Below, in pieces: positions 43,571 through 52,218 of a DNA stretch of 64,000 bases. The DNA comes from Bacillota bacterium (GTDB lineage Bacteria; Bacillota; Clostridia; Christensenellales; SZUA-584). The DNA is taken from assembly GCA_023410475.1 (NCBI GenBank), contig JAEYPS010000039.1, positions 52,851 to 116,850 of the forward strand, read 5' to 3'. Both the position numbers and the translations under genes were made by a program. Positions within the stretch are counted from its first letter, which is position 1. Every line of letters begins with the position of its first letter. A model generated the notes under the pieces. The model saw only the letters and a program-made list of their open reading frames with translations, did no database searches and was not told where the DNA came from.

Positions 43571-43759
43571 GTTCTCATCGTCCTTATTTATTGTCTAGAG
43601 TCAACTTCCATAAACTATATTCCCGCTTAGCTTCAATGTCAAGCACGTATACCATAATATGTTTTGCGGCATAATAAAACCGGTTTGTCTATGCCGGCAT
43701 TAAAGCTCCTCCTGTCAGATATTCATTCGTAGCGCCGGAAGGGTGGGCTTCTCATATAC

Positions 43760-43787
43760 AAAAAAGAACGCCCCGCGCGGGCGCTCT
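43760..43787 (-). terminator. Intrinsic terminator of the ferredoxin gene
   Basis: GAGCGCCC/GGGGCGTTC arms are followed on the minus strand by TTTTTT, 15 bp past the ferredoxin stop. Confidence 0.8.
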
Positions 43788-43800
43788 CGTGCAGCTATGC

Positions 43801-43989
43801 TTATTCCACCGAAATTACGTTGGTCGGACAGCCCTCCGCCGCCTCCTGTACCGAATCCTCAAGCTCCTCGGGTATCTCGTCCACGTATACCTCAGCGAGC
43901 CCGTCGTCCGCCATCCTGAAAACCTCGGGGCATGTCGATGTACAAAACTCACACGCTATACAACCGTCTCTGTCTATCTCAGCCTTCAT
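43801..43989 (-). CDS. Single-cluster 4Fe-4S ferredoxin
   Basis: A 62-residue acidic electron carrier. IDRDGCIACEFCTSTCP supplies three cluster cysteines (and one extra), and EGCPTNVISV the last. This is the Clostridium/Thermotoga-type monocluster ferredoxin (Fer4_13 type). It donates electrons to oxidoreductases in the cytoplasm. A terminator follows directly. Confidence 0.92.
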   Translation of the reverse strand: MKAEIDRDGCIACEFCTSTCPEVFRMADDGLAEVYVDEIPEELEDSVQEAAEGCPTNVISVE

Positions 43990-44058
43990 AGTAATCCTCC
44001 CACGCTTAACATGATAACTATTTTAACCCCGCCAAGGATAAATATGCAAGTGATATTG

Positions 44059-44973
44059 TCACTCTTTTCGGTAAGCTTTAAGAACCCTTAACGCCTTAAG
44101 AGTGTTCCATCTGCCGGGCTTTCCCGTCTGTTCCATCTCAAAGAACACTTCGCCAGGCTGTCTCATCTGCGAAGGCCATGTACCATCGTTTCGCCTCTTG
44201 CCCATTAACACCTCGAGCGCGTCGCCCATCCGCTCATCATACCCGGCACGCGCAGCTTGGAAGTAGTCGAGCGCCCTAAGTATGTCGTAACGCCATCTCG
44301 GAGGGTTTGACAGCATCAGCATCTTTTTGTCGATAATCTCTCCTGTATGGTCAGATTTATACAGCCTGTGCTGCAGCATGAATTCCTGCGACGTTTCCTT
44401 CGCGCCGACAAGTCCACCTATCCTGTACGTATACCCCTGCTTCATGTACTCCGCAATACCTTCCGCGACGCATATCGTGGAATGCAAAGAGCTGTGCTCC
44501 GCTCCCGACCGGCTTTTCCTGCAGTTGAATCCTCCGTCCGCCATCCTCATCTCGAGTATATAGTCAACGAGAGATTTAAGCGCTTCTTCCTTTGCTCCAA
44601 AATACGACGCGTAATTTAGCACCATGCCGTTTATGCACACGTCGTCCATTATGCTTCCGTTCCCGCCCTTTTCCTCTTTTAATATCCTCGCTGTCTCAGC
44701 TTTAGCCTCAGGGCAGTTCTGCGGAAAGCCTATGTTCTTCATCTCAAGCAGCGTGTAATGAGAGCATGTCCATTTTGGCTGATAGAATGAGCGCCCCCAT
44801 CCTCCCCAATCGCTCCTGTTCGCCAGATACTTCGCGCCAAACCCCTCTCGTGATATACGCTTTTGAAGAGCGTTTTGCTCTTTGATGCTGGCGCCTAAAA
44901 TATCTCTCTTTACCTGATACTGCATGGAAACGTCTCCCTTAAGAAGCCATTCCACGATCCTCAACTCTTCCAT
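44059..44973 (-). CDS. Alpha/alpha-toroid (prenyltransferase/squalene-cyclase-like) protein
   Basis: A 304-residue helical protein with repeats of the terpenoid cyclase/prenyltransferase toroid type, for example RMADGGFNCRKSRSGAEHSS and RNDGTWPSQMRQPGEVFFEM. The cyclase DxDD motif is not seen, so catalysis is doubtful. Similar proteins of about 300 residues are widespread in Firmicutes with unknown function. Located between terS and the ferredoxin gene. Confidence 0.7.
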   Translation of the reverse strand: MEELRIVEWLLKGDVSMQYQVKRDILGASIKEQNALQKRISREGFGAKYLANRSDWGGWGRSFYQPKWTCSHYTLLEMKNIGFPQNCPEAKAETARILKEEKGGNGSIMDDVCINGMVLNYASYFGAKEEALKSLVDYILEMRMADGGFNCRKSRSGAEHSSLHSTICVAEGIAEYMKQGYTYRIGGLVGAKETSQEFMLQHRLYKSDHTGEIIDKKMLMLSNPPRWRYDILRALDYFQAARAGYDERMGDALEVLMGKRRNDGTWPSQMRQPGEVFFEMEQTGKPGRWNTLKALRVLKAYRKE

Positions 44974-45070
44974 GCTCTGTCCTCAATCCTCGTTGAAAAT
45001 ATTTTTTATATCTTAATATGCAAATGTTATTATACATCTGCATATAAACCAAACATCTTTCCCGCGGTGC

Positions 45071-45520
45071 TCATCTGCAATACTTTTTGAGCCTGCCAAG
45101 ATCGAACGGCGGCCTTCTGCCCGCCGACTGTTTTGCGCCTCCCAGCAGTCCCGCGTTCTCCAGAAACTTCGTATGCAGCGTCGTAGACTTATCGCTTTCC
45201 TCCCAGTAGCGGTGCACATAAAGTTCGCCTCTGGCGATAACCGACGCAAGCTCCTCATTGGGCGCTGTCCTCTTATCGCGCGCGTCCTGCCCGCAGACAT
45301 AGCCATGCCTCCAAAGCTCAAACGTCTCCCTCGTGATGCCGAGCGCTATGCAAAGGCCCGCAATGCTGTACTTGTCCGCCGCAGCGGCCTCCTCTATGTA
45401 TTCCCTGAGCTTACCTTCTATCCTGCCTGTGTCTATATCCCGGACGCCTTCGCCCTGTTTCAAATATTCGGCGGGGAAATTCACCGTCTCGCTTTTCAAA
45501 TCTATGCCGCTTATCCTCAT
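45071..45520 (-). CDS. terS: Phage terminase small subunit-like DNA-packaging protein
   Basis: A 149-residue protein. IEEAAAADKYSIAGLCIALG and ITRETFELWRHGYVCGQD form a helix-turn-helix of the kind seen in small terminases, followed by helices RGELYVHRYWEESDKSTTLH and KFLENAGLLGGAK, the place of the oligomerisation core and large-subunit contact. It would recognise the pac site. GGAGGTG precedes ATG 45520. It is 3 kb upstream of terL on the same strand with host genes between. Confidence 0.68.
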   Translation of the reverse strand: MRISGIDLKSETVNFPAEYLKQGEGVRDIDTGRIEGKLREYIEEAAAADKYSIAGLCIALGITRETFELWRHGYVCGQDARDKRTAPNEELASVIARGELYVHRYWEESDKSTTLHTKFLENAGLLGGAKQSAGRRPPFDLGRLKKYCR

Positions 45521-45723
45521 TTTGCACCTCCACGCTCGCAGCATACACCCAAAAACAGCTCACATCCGCTCATCGTGCAGCCAAATATGTGCAGCCTTTC
45601 TCTTAGGCGAGATGGCACACAGCGCCGGAAAGGTTAGCCAAGCTTCATTATAAATAGATTGTTCATGACACTGTAATCAGATTCCCCGGCCCGCTTCCTG
45701 TACATCCGACCGGTCGTTAGTAT

Positions 45724-45749
45724 TAAAAAGGAGCCCCTCAGGCTCCTTC
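45724..45749 (-). terminator. Intrinsic terminator of the SHOCT gene
   Basis: AAGGAGCC (45728-45735) pairs with GGCTCCTT (45741-45748) and is followed on the minus strand by TTTTTAATA. Confidence 0.82.
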
Positions 45750-45974
45750 TCATCTTACTTTCTTTAATAGCTCCTCATATGTCGCTATGTCTATCTCGCC
45801 TCGCGCAAGCCTCTCTTTAAGTATCTGCTCCGCGCTCGTTATTCTTTGCTCCCTGCTTCGGTTGCCGCTCCTCACCGCCAAAACGATAACGAGCGTAATG
45901 ACGGCCGCAAACCCCAGAAAACCGAACCCCCCGAACCACCAGCCCGGGTTAAACCAGTTGCCGAAAAACCACAT
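45750..45974 (-). CDS. SHOCT-domain small membrane protein
   Basis: A 74-residue protein. A Trp/Gly/Phe-rich N-terminus (MWFFGNWFNPGWWFGGFGFL) leads to one membrane helix, and the C-terminus is a SHOCT domain (ITSAEQILKERLARGEIDIA, then TYEELLKKV). SHOCT domains are short oligomerisation elements. AGGAGG precedes ATG 45974. Single-gene unit. Confidence 0.9.
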   Translation of the reverse strand: MWFFGNWFNPGWWFGGFGFLGFAAVITLVIVLAVRSGNRSREQRITSAEQILKERLARGEIDIATYEELLKKVR

Positions 45975-46227
45975 AATGCCTCCTAGATTTATCCTTACTG
46001 TGTTATTATAGCATACAACTATGTAATTTCCACCATAAATATGCTGTGAGCCGCAGAATTTCAATTTTTGCCCACTTCTACGTTTTCTTATTAATGCCCT
46101 CCTGCCGCAGCATTCTTTGTTTTTGATCCTGTGCGTTATTATACAAAAAGGCTCCCCGCAGCCCGCAGCTGTGAAAAGCCTTTTAAGATGCTTTAAAAGC
46201 GCTCTTTAATCAAGAACGTTTTAGCCC

Positions 46228-46692
46228 TCAGTTGTTTGGAACCATGAAGTTTCCGCAGCCGCCTCTGCCTATAACAGAGCCTCTGCCCATTCCGTTGCCT
46301 GCGCCTGCGCCTCTGCCGTTCTTAAGGCCCATCCTCAGCCCGCATCCCGCTCCGCTGCCGTTTCCGTCGCATTCAGCCATTCTCGCCTGCATTGCGGCAT
46401 ATGCGCTGTCCGATTCAGCCTTCGTTATGCGCCCTGCCTTAACAGCCTCGTCAAGTCTCAGCTTATACTGCTCAAGCCTTGAGTCCTTAAACTCTTCAAG
46501 CTTTCCCGCCGCGGCAGCCTGCGCTCCGTATGTAACGCCTTCATTGCGCGCTTGGGTAACCTCGTCCACCGGCTTGCCGGTGATGTCCGAAACTATCTCG
46601 GCGGGCGTCTTAAACACGTCCGACGCAAGCGCTACCGTCGCTCCTGCCAGCATTACAGCGATAACTGCAATTAAAACTGTTATCTTTTTCAA
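46228..46692 (-). CDS. Secreted YckD/DUF2680-like protein
   Basis: A 154-residue exported protein. Signal peptide KKITVLIAVIAVMLAGATVA, then TPAEIVSDITGKPVDEVTQA and a helical repeat (GKLEEFKDSRLEQYKLRLDE, ITKAESDSAYAAMQARM), which resembles the DUF2680/YckD family. The tail is Gly/Asn/Arg/Met-rich. It is transcribed divergently from a two-component system, which suggests that the system controls it, perhaps in response to envelope or metal stress. Confidence 0.65.
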   Translation of the reverse strand: MKKITVLIAVIAVMLAGATVALASDVFKTPAEIVSDITGKPVDEVTQARNEGVTYGAQAAAAGKLEEFKDSRLEQYKLRLDEAVKAGRITKAESDSAYAAMQARMAECDGNGSGAGCGLRMGLKNGRGAGAGNGMGRGSVIGRGGCGNFMVPNN

Positions 46693-46838
46693 ATGTTTTC
46701 ACTCCCTTCTTTTAAGTTTTCCTGATGTTATCGTACCCGTTAAAAGTGATGATTCTGTGAGGATTTCTTGAATCTTTATGGAAAATCCGGCCTTTTGCCG
46801 CTTTGCATGATATAATACGGCTGAAAGGAACGCTTAAG

Positions 46839-47516
46839 ATGACAAGTATCTTAGTCGCGGACGATGATCCTCGCATACGCACTATCGTGCTCGAATATTC
46901 CAGGGCCGAAGACTGGTCGTTCACCGAAGCGGGTGACGGCGAAGAGGCTCTTCAAAAGTTTTCGTCGAGCGATTTTTCGCTTGTCGTTCTTGACGTTATG
47001 ATGCCGGGGCTCGACGGCTGGAGCGTGCTTAAGGCCATTCGCAAAGAGAGCCGAGTGCCCGTGATACTGCTTACGGCGAGGAACGAAGAATATGACCGCC
47101 TGCTTGGCTTTGAGCTCGGTGTCGACGACTACGTCGGCAAACCATTCAGCCCGCGTGAGCTCGTCGCGCGCATGAAGGCGCTTATTAAACGCTCAGGCCC
47201 GGGGGGCTCATCCCCCGAAGCTTATGTATATGACGGACTTACGGTCGACATATCCGCCCATACCGTCAAAATAGACGGCAAGGCCATAGCGCTCACTCCC
47301 AAAGAGTTCGACCTTCTCGCGTTTTTCGCGTCACGGCCGGGCACGGCGTTCACGCGGGACCAGCTTCTTAACCATGTCTGGGGGTACGACTTTTACGGCG
47401 ACGCGCGCACGGTAGACACTCATATAAAAAGCCTGCGCGAGAAGCTCGGAAAATACCGGGAACTGATAGCTACGGTCTGGGGCACCGGCTACCGATTTAC
47501 GGGAGGGGCAAAATGA
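46839..47516 (+). CDS. OmpR/PhoB-family response regulator
   Basis: A 225-residue regulator. The receiver domain has the acidic pair VADDD, the phosphoacceptor D52 in VVLDVMMPGLDG and the Lys of VDDYVGKPFSP. The C-terminal winged helix (LTPKEFDLLAFFASRPGTAF, HVWGYDFYGDARTVDTHI) binds DNA. Start 46839 follows AAAGGAA. It overlaps the sensor kinase gene by 4 bp. Confidence 0.96.
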   Translation: MTSILVADDDPRIRTIVLEYSRAEDWSFTEAGDGEEALQKFSSSDFSLVVLDVMMPGLDGWSVLKAIRKESRVPVILLTARNEEYDRLLGFELGVDDYVGKPFSPRELVARMKALIKRSGPGGSSPEAYVYDGLTVDISAHTVKIDGKAIALTPKEFDLLAFFASRPGTAFTRDQLLNHVWGYDFYGDARTVDTHIKSLREKLGKYRELIATVWGTGYRFTGGAK

Positions 47517-48841
47517 AGCGCATTGCGGGCAAGCTCTTTATAGGATTCCTTTGCATGGCCGCGCTTACCGTCGGTCTGCTATGGCTGATAGAGGCGGTCA
47601 TAATGAAAGACAGCTATTTGAACGAGCGTATTCGCACGGTCTCCGGAGCCCTTGAGGGCGCAAATCCCTATTCATACGCTCAGCTTGAGGAAAGTCTAAA
47701 CATAAGCATTGTAGCGTTTGACGCGAAAGGCAGTGCTTCTTATGTTTCTCATGGTCTGCCCATGCGCGGAATGTTGCTTCGCCAGCTGCCCGCGCTTACG
47801 GCCCCGCCTTCGGGTGATGACGTCCGATACATGGAAGCCGCACACGGCACTCGTTACGCCGTGCTGGGAAGCGCAAACAGCGGCGGCAAAGTCTTCGCCG
47901 TGTTCTCGCTTGTGGACGTCGAGGAGGCAGCGCGCATACTGCGCACGCAGCTTTGGACGGTAACGGGAGTATTGCTCGTTTTTTCTATAATCATAGCTCT
48001 TATACTATCGCGCATGTTTTCGCGCCCTGTCCGTAACGTAACCGAGGCCGCGCGCGCGATGGCAGCAGGAAACCTTGACGTATCGCTGCCTGTTCGCTCA
48101 AAGGATGAGACCGGCCAGCTTACCGCCGCTCTTAACAATCTTGGCACCGAGCTTCGAAAAACGGAAGCCCTGCGCCGTGAGCTTATCGCTAACGTATCTC
48201 ACGAGCTTCGCGCTCCGCTGTCCGTCATACGGGGTTTCGCCGAGACTGTTCGCGACGTGACATGGCCCGACGAAGAGAAGCGCTCGTCGCAGCTTACCAC
48301 GATAGCCGACGAAGCGTCCCGTTTAAGCGATATCGTCGGCGACATACTCGATTACTCGAGGCTTATCGCCGGTGTTGACGCGCTTGACATAACTGTTTTT
48401 CCACTCTGTCCTGTTCTCGCAGAAACTGCCGGCCGTTACGAAATAGAAGCCCAAAAAAGAAGGCTTTCGCTTACGATCGACTGCCCGGAAAGTACAGCGG
48501 CACGCTTCGACAGGGCTAAGCTGCTGCAGGTATTATATAACCTTTTAAGCAACGCGCTTATCCATTCCCGCACGGATACCACCGTACGCATTGCTGTAAT
48601 CGCAGCGGAGAAAACGGCGCGGATATCGGTTATAAACTCGGGAGACCGTATAACTCCCGAAGATCTTCCTCGCATCTGGGATCGTTACTATCGCTCTGAG
48701 CGGGTACAGGGCGGCAGGCCGCTCGGCACCGGCCTCGGCCTCTCGATAGTAAAAAGCATACTTGAACGCCACGGCGCCGCGTACGGCGTTGAAAGCGACA
48801 GCGATCGTACCGTTTTATGGTTCGAAACGCTGCCGCTGTAA
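47513..48841 (+). CDS. Membrane sensor histidine kinase
   Basis: A 442-residue kinase with two membrane helices (about 8-30 and 145-165) enclosing an extracytoplasmic sensor of about 110 residues, a HAMP domain (SRPVRNVTEAARAMAAGNLD), HisKA with the phosphorylated H230 in NVSHELRAPLSV, and HATPase boxes (LLSNALIH, GTGLGLSIVKSILERHG). It phosphorylates the regulator encoded just before it. The stimulus is unknown. Confidence 0.96.
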   Translation: MKRIAGKLFIGFLCMAALTVGLLWLIEAVIMKDSYLNERIRTVSGALEGANPYSYAQLEESLNISIVAFDAKGSASYVSHGLPMRGMLLRQLPALTAPPSGDDVRYMEAAHGTRYAVLGSANSGGKVFAVFSLVDVEEAARILRTQLWTVTGVLLVFSIIIALILSRMFSRPVRNVTEAARAMAAGNLDVSLPVRSKDETGQLTAALNNLGTELRKTEALRRELIANVSHELRAPLSVIRGFAETVRDVTWPDEEKRSSQLTTIADEASRLSDIVGDILDYSRLIAGVDALDITVFPLCPVLAETAGRYEIEAQKRRLSLTIDCPESTAARFDRAKLLQVLYNLLSNALIHSRTDTTVRIAVIAAEKTARISVINSGDRITPEDLPRIWDRYYRSERVQGGRPLGTGLGLSIVKSILERHGAAYGVESDSDRTVLWFETLPL

Positions 48842-48852
48842 CCGAGGCAATA

Positions 48853-48878
48853 GAAAAAAGGCTGTTGCCAGCCTCTTT
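48853..48878 (-). terminator. Intrinsic terminator between the converging kinase and MACPF genes
   Basis: AGGCTG/CAGCCT with a TTGC loop has T6 on the minus-strand side, so it ends the MACPF transcript; it may also work for the kinase operon. Confidence 0.75.
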
Positions 48879-48898
48879 CCCTGTATTATATTTCTTAA

Positions 48899-50476
48899 TT
48901 ACCGCTTTATTCCGAGATAGATATACGCGCCTCCCGCGCCTTTGTTAAGATCGGCGGCATTCTTGGTGTCGTTATAGGTTGCCACCGTATATCCCGAGGG
49001 CATGTCCGCGTTCTCCCCAAAGAAGACCTGTATATTCTTTATCGGCTTGCCGTTTGCCGCATCCGTGCTCGTCCAAAGATAGATAAACTCGCCTCCGGCG
49101 TTTTTGTTGAGATCGTGCGGGTTCTTTTTGTAGGAGTCGGACAGGCTGTAATCGCCGTAAGTTATACGGATATCCTTAAGCGCTTCCTCGGCTTCGTTCG
49201 TGGTATTGTACCAGATATAGATAAAATCGCCTCCCGCGTCTTTGTTAAGGTCTTTTCCAAGCAGCGTATAACCGGGATATGTTTTTTTATTCGTCGCGGT
49301 ATCGTAATCTTTGTCCGACGTTATAACAATAGACTTGATGTAGGCCCCGGGCGCAGACGGCGAGGGGGGTATGACCGACATCTTGTCGATGAGCTTTTGA
49401 ATATCCCCGCCTCTTTTATTATAGTAATCCTCCAGCTGCTTTGCCCTGTCCGAACTCGTCGTAAGCTTCCAGATAGGTATTAGTGAATTCATATTGCTTA
49501 TGCCATAGATAGTGGGCGTAGCGGTTGCAAGCGAATCAACCCATACGGGAAAACTTTTAAGCAGCTTGTCGAGCGTAGACGCGTCCACATCCTTGCCGCC
49601 GCTCAGCATGGATTGAAACGTCGTGCTGGATAAAAATTCAGTAGCCGTCTTTTTATCGCTCGCGTCGGCTTCGCCCGATATAAACCGGTATGTCGCGTCA
49701 ACCTTGGCCTGAATCTGCGTCGTCGTCTGACTGGATGTCGATGAATAGGTATAGTTGTACGTGCAGCGCGCTCCCATAAGCGCCTCCACAACAAGGTGCG
49801 TCCCGTATGCTCCGAAAAGCTCTTCCGGCTCCATGCTTCCGCCGAGCGCCTTTTCAAAAGTGGGATCAAGTATATCGATAAAATCGTCAGTGACGTCTAT
49901 ATACTCGCTGTATTTTGGATAGCCGCTCATAGACTTTATAAAATAGACGTTTGACTTTTTGGTCTGACTCTTGTCAAATTCGCTTTCTATGCTCCCCGAA
50001 AACAAAGGATACTTCGACTTCAGCTTAAGCTTCGCGGAGAGGTCCTCGCTATAAGTTTTTACCGTTTCGCCCATTATAGTATAAGAGCTTTGCGAAGGAG
50101 CCTTCGCCGTTTTAAGCCGCTCTTTCACTTTGCTCTCCTGCAATATATGCCTGCCGAGCGAAAACCCTTCGGGATTGATATATGTGCTTTCAAGCACGTT
50201 GTATCCCAGTCCCACATACGTCGTGGCCCCGTCATCCAGGCTGGCCTTCAACGCGCCCCCCTGAGCCACATTCTTGTATGACTTGACCGTAACCTTATCC
50301 TGCTTCGCTCCGACAACCTGCTCCTGTGCTCCGAGTAACGCCTCTTCTGCTCCGAGCGCCGGCTGCTCTTCGCCAAGGCCCGTCTGCTCATCCTGGGAGA
50401 CCGGCAATGCCGTATTACCACAGGCGCACAAAAAAACCACGAACGCTAACAGCATTGCAATGACAACTTTTCTCAT
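48899..50476 (-). CDS. Secreted MACPF lipoprotein with C-terminal MABP beta-prism
   Basis: A 525-residue lipoprotein. The signal ends in a lipobox at C19 (VVFLCACGN). A low-complexity linker with LGAEEALLGAQEQVVGA repeats follows. Residues about 85-345 form a MACPF domain, with the hallmark FGAYGTHLVVEA (YGTH at 224-227) and IPIWKL at its end. Residues 378-525 hold three repeats ending in DLNK-x-AGG-x-FIY (409, 455, 509), a MABP-type beta-prism that binds membranes or sugars. MACPF proteins oligomerise into pores in target membranes. Single-gene unit; no immunity gene is obvious. Confidence 0.88.
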   Translation of the reverse strand: MRKVVIAMLLAFVVFLCACGNTALPVSQDEQTGLGEEQPALGAEEALLGAQEQVVGAKQDKVTVKSYKNVAQGGALKASLDDGATTYVGLGYNVLESTYINPEGFSLGRHILQESKVKERLKTAKAPSQSSYTIMGETVKTYSEDLSAKLKLKSKYPLFSGSIESEFDKSQTKKSNVYFIKSMSGYPKYSEYIDVTDDFIDILDPTFEKALGGSMEPEELFGAYGTHLVVEALMGARCTYNYTYSSTSSQTTTQIQAKVDATYRFISGEADASDKKTATEFLSSTTFQSMLSGGKDVDASTLDKLLKSFPVWVDSLATATPTIYGISNMNSLIPIWKLTTSSDRAKQLEDYYNKRGGDIQKLIDKMSVIPPSPSAPGAYIKSIVITSDKDYDTATNKKTYPGYTLLGKDLNKDAGGDFIYIWYNTTNEAEEALKDIRITYGDYSLSDSYKKNPHDLNKNAGGEFIYLWTSTDAANGKPIKNIQVFFGENADMPSGYTVATYNDTKNAADLNKGAGGAYIYLGIKR

Positions 50477-50632
50477 GAATGTCTTCCTCTCTTTGCTATC
50501 TTTATATTCTGGTGCTTATAAATATTATCGTTATAAATACTGCCTATGTTTAGCAAATGATAATGTGGGAAAGTTTAACAATGACTCTGAATGATACCCG
50601 CGCGCAAGCTATGGCATTATTAAGCAGCGGGC

Positions 50633-51181
50633 TTACAGCAACAGGAAATACGCGAACGCTCCCCCCAGCGCTGCCCCGATAACATCGAATATAAGATCGA
50701 AATTCGTGTCCCTCAGCCCTTTTTGCTGTTTTATTTCTTTCTTTTTTGATGAATCGGCCGCAAACTCGATTATCTCTACGAACACCCCCAGCGTTATACC
50801 CATCGACGCTATGATTATCGCTGCGAACAGCGTAGGTATCGTCTCGTTGAAAAGCGAGGCAAGGGCAAAATAGGCGACAGGCCCGTACGCGAAGCACCCC
50901 AACGCGTGAACATAGCGGTCAAATGTCTTCGAGCGCTCATAAAGACGAAGCGAAAACCCGAGAAACGTATGGCTTAGCAGCGAAATAAACGCTAATATCA
51001 TAGCGACATCGGGAATGCGCAGGCGAGCAAAATGCGCTGTCAGCATAAACACCGCCAACAGCACATAGGGAGGAACTACTGCCTTTAACAGCGCCCATTC
51101 GCGCTGCCGGGCGAACCTGAATATTATATAGGCTTCAACAGCGGTCACAATAATAAAGGCCGACCAAATAAATACAGACAT
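50633..51181 (-). CDS. YjdF/DUF2238-like membrane protein
   Basis: A 182-residue protein with about six membrane helices. The C-terminal part has GITLGVFVEIIEFAADSS and RDTNFDLIFDVIGAALGG, where conserved acidic residues in helices match the DUF2238/YjdF pattern. Function is unknown. Single-gene unit. Confidence 0.7.
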   Translation of the reverse strand: MSVFIWSAFIIVTAVEAYIIFRFARQREWALLKAVVPPYVLLAVFMLTAHFARLRIPDVAMILAFISLLSHTFLGFSLRLYERSKTFDRYVHALGCFAYGPVAYFALASLFNETIPTLFAAIIIASMGITLGVFVEIIEFAADSSKKKEIKQQKGLRDTNFDLIFDVIGAALGGAFAYFLLL

Positions 51182-51347
51182 TTATACCTCTTTCACGCTT
51201 TTTATTATGCTCAACGACAAAATCAATTATGTAAAACACGCGCCTTACCGTAATTCCGGCCAGAATCAGAGCATCCGATACATTTACTGTTTTTTAATCT
51301 AACTCTCATTCAGCATTGTTCAAACGCTGATGTTTCGTCAATAAAGG

Positions 51348-51379
51348 AAAAAGCCTGCCGGCTTTATGCCGGGAGGCTT
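51348..51379 (-). terminator. Intrinsic terminator of the small basic protein gene
   Basis: AGCCTCCCGGC pairs with GCCGGCAGGCT around an ATAAA loop and is followed on the minus strand by TTTTTCC. It begins at the stop codon. Confidence 0.8.
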
Positions 51380-51551
51380 AGTTTTTCCCCTGCTTAATGA
51401 AGCTGGTCTGGCTTTCGCGCGGGCTGAGGCGCTTTTTCTTCTCATGCTTTTTCTTTTGCCTTGAGAGCCTTTTATCAGCTTCTATTTGAGCCCGAAGGTA
51501 TAATTCACATACCCCTTCGTTTATGCAATATAAACGCAGTTCGTCTTTCAT
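51378..51551 (-). CDS. Small basic protein, 57 residues
   Basis: ATG 51551 follows AAGGAGG at ideal spacing. The protein starts MKDELRLYCINEGVCELYLR, then a very basic helix (DKRLSRQKKKHEKKKR) and ends SPRESQTSFIKQGKN. It ends exactly at a terminator. It contains two cysteines, no membrane helix, and looks like a nucleic-acid-binding peptide. It lies downstream of the 51690-52008 RNA candidate and could be expressed by read-through from the same promoter. No family is recognised. Confidence 0.6.
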   Translation of the reverse strand: MKDELRLYCINEGVCELYLRAQIEADKRLSRQKKKHEKKKRLSPRESQTSFIKQGKN

Positions 51552-51689
51552 ATAATTCCCTCCTTGATGCAGCGGTTAAAGACTGAAAACCAGTGCAAAT
51601 AAAATTATCGTTAATTCCGGCAATCGCATGTCGGCTTAATTCCCAGCTCTGTGTATGCCGTTACAGCCCATTAATAAAGAGTACACAAA

Positions 51690-52008
51690 ACCAAGCTCAA
51701 AAAGCGCCGGGCTTTTTGAGATCATGCATGCAGACGCCCCCGCCTGTCATTGCCAGCGTTCGTTGAAACGCAAAGCAGCATCATGAAAAACATGACAAAC
51801 AAGCAAGCTTGCGCGCGACACGCGCGATAAAATCAAATATTCATAACGATTGCCGAAAACAGAGCGCTTCGCAAGACAGCGCAAAGAAGCTTCAGCCGCG
51901 TATCAGCGGCGTACGCTTTTCAAAACTGTGAACGGGTATAAGATTGGCTAAAAATCATTGTGAACCACCTCCGTGCATACAACAGCCGCATGGGCCGCCG
52001 CATGACTA
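51690..52008 (-). ncRNA. Candidate structured RNA of about 320 nt
   Basis: A perfect consensus promoter (52015-52043) opens a stretch without a credible protein gene. The predicted transcript has many hairpins: GCCGC-TGATAC-GCGGC, AGCGC repeats, CGCGCG-TGT-CGCGCG and CATG-TTTTT-CATG. Its 5' GUCAUGC can pair with GCAUGAU just before the last hairpin. It ends in CTCAAAAAGC/GCTTTTTGAG (51696-51720, perfect 10 bp), then CTTGGTTTTG. A 12-codon ORF with a good GGAGGTGG site lies near the 5' end. It does not match tmRNA, RNase P, SRP or 6S RNA signatures. It may be a free RNA or a leader for the 57-residue gene. Confidence 0.6.
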
Positions 52009-52014
52009 AGCAGT

Positions 52015-52043
52015 ATTATACAGAGGCGACCATTTGTTGTCAA
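52015..52043 (-). promoter_or_regulatory. Perfect consensus sigma-A promoter
   Basis: Minus strand: TTGACA (52038-52043), exactly 17 bp, TATAAT (52015-52020). Both hexamers match the consensus at all positions, the strongest promoter in the window. Confidence 0.9.
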
Positions 52044-52218
52044 TCTCTTTGTGAGCTAAAAATAAAATGATTCCAGTTTTTTTCTCTAATGTTCGGTTTT
52101 CGGCGGAACCAATAAATCATTTAGATTTGAATCGGCGGATTCGTCGTCCTAAATTTTCATTGTCTGAATGTATTTTGCCACGATATATGGTATAATCATA
52201 TCGGAGGATTATACTAAA

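Noticed and set aside
51690..52008. tmRNA, RNase P RNA, SRP RNA or 6S RNA identity
   Set aside because: Hallmark sequences of these RNAs (for example the RNase P GAGGAAAGTCC block or the SRP GGAAGGAAGCAG loop) are not present.
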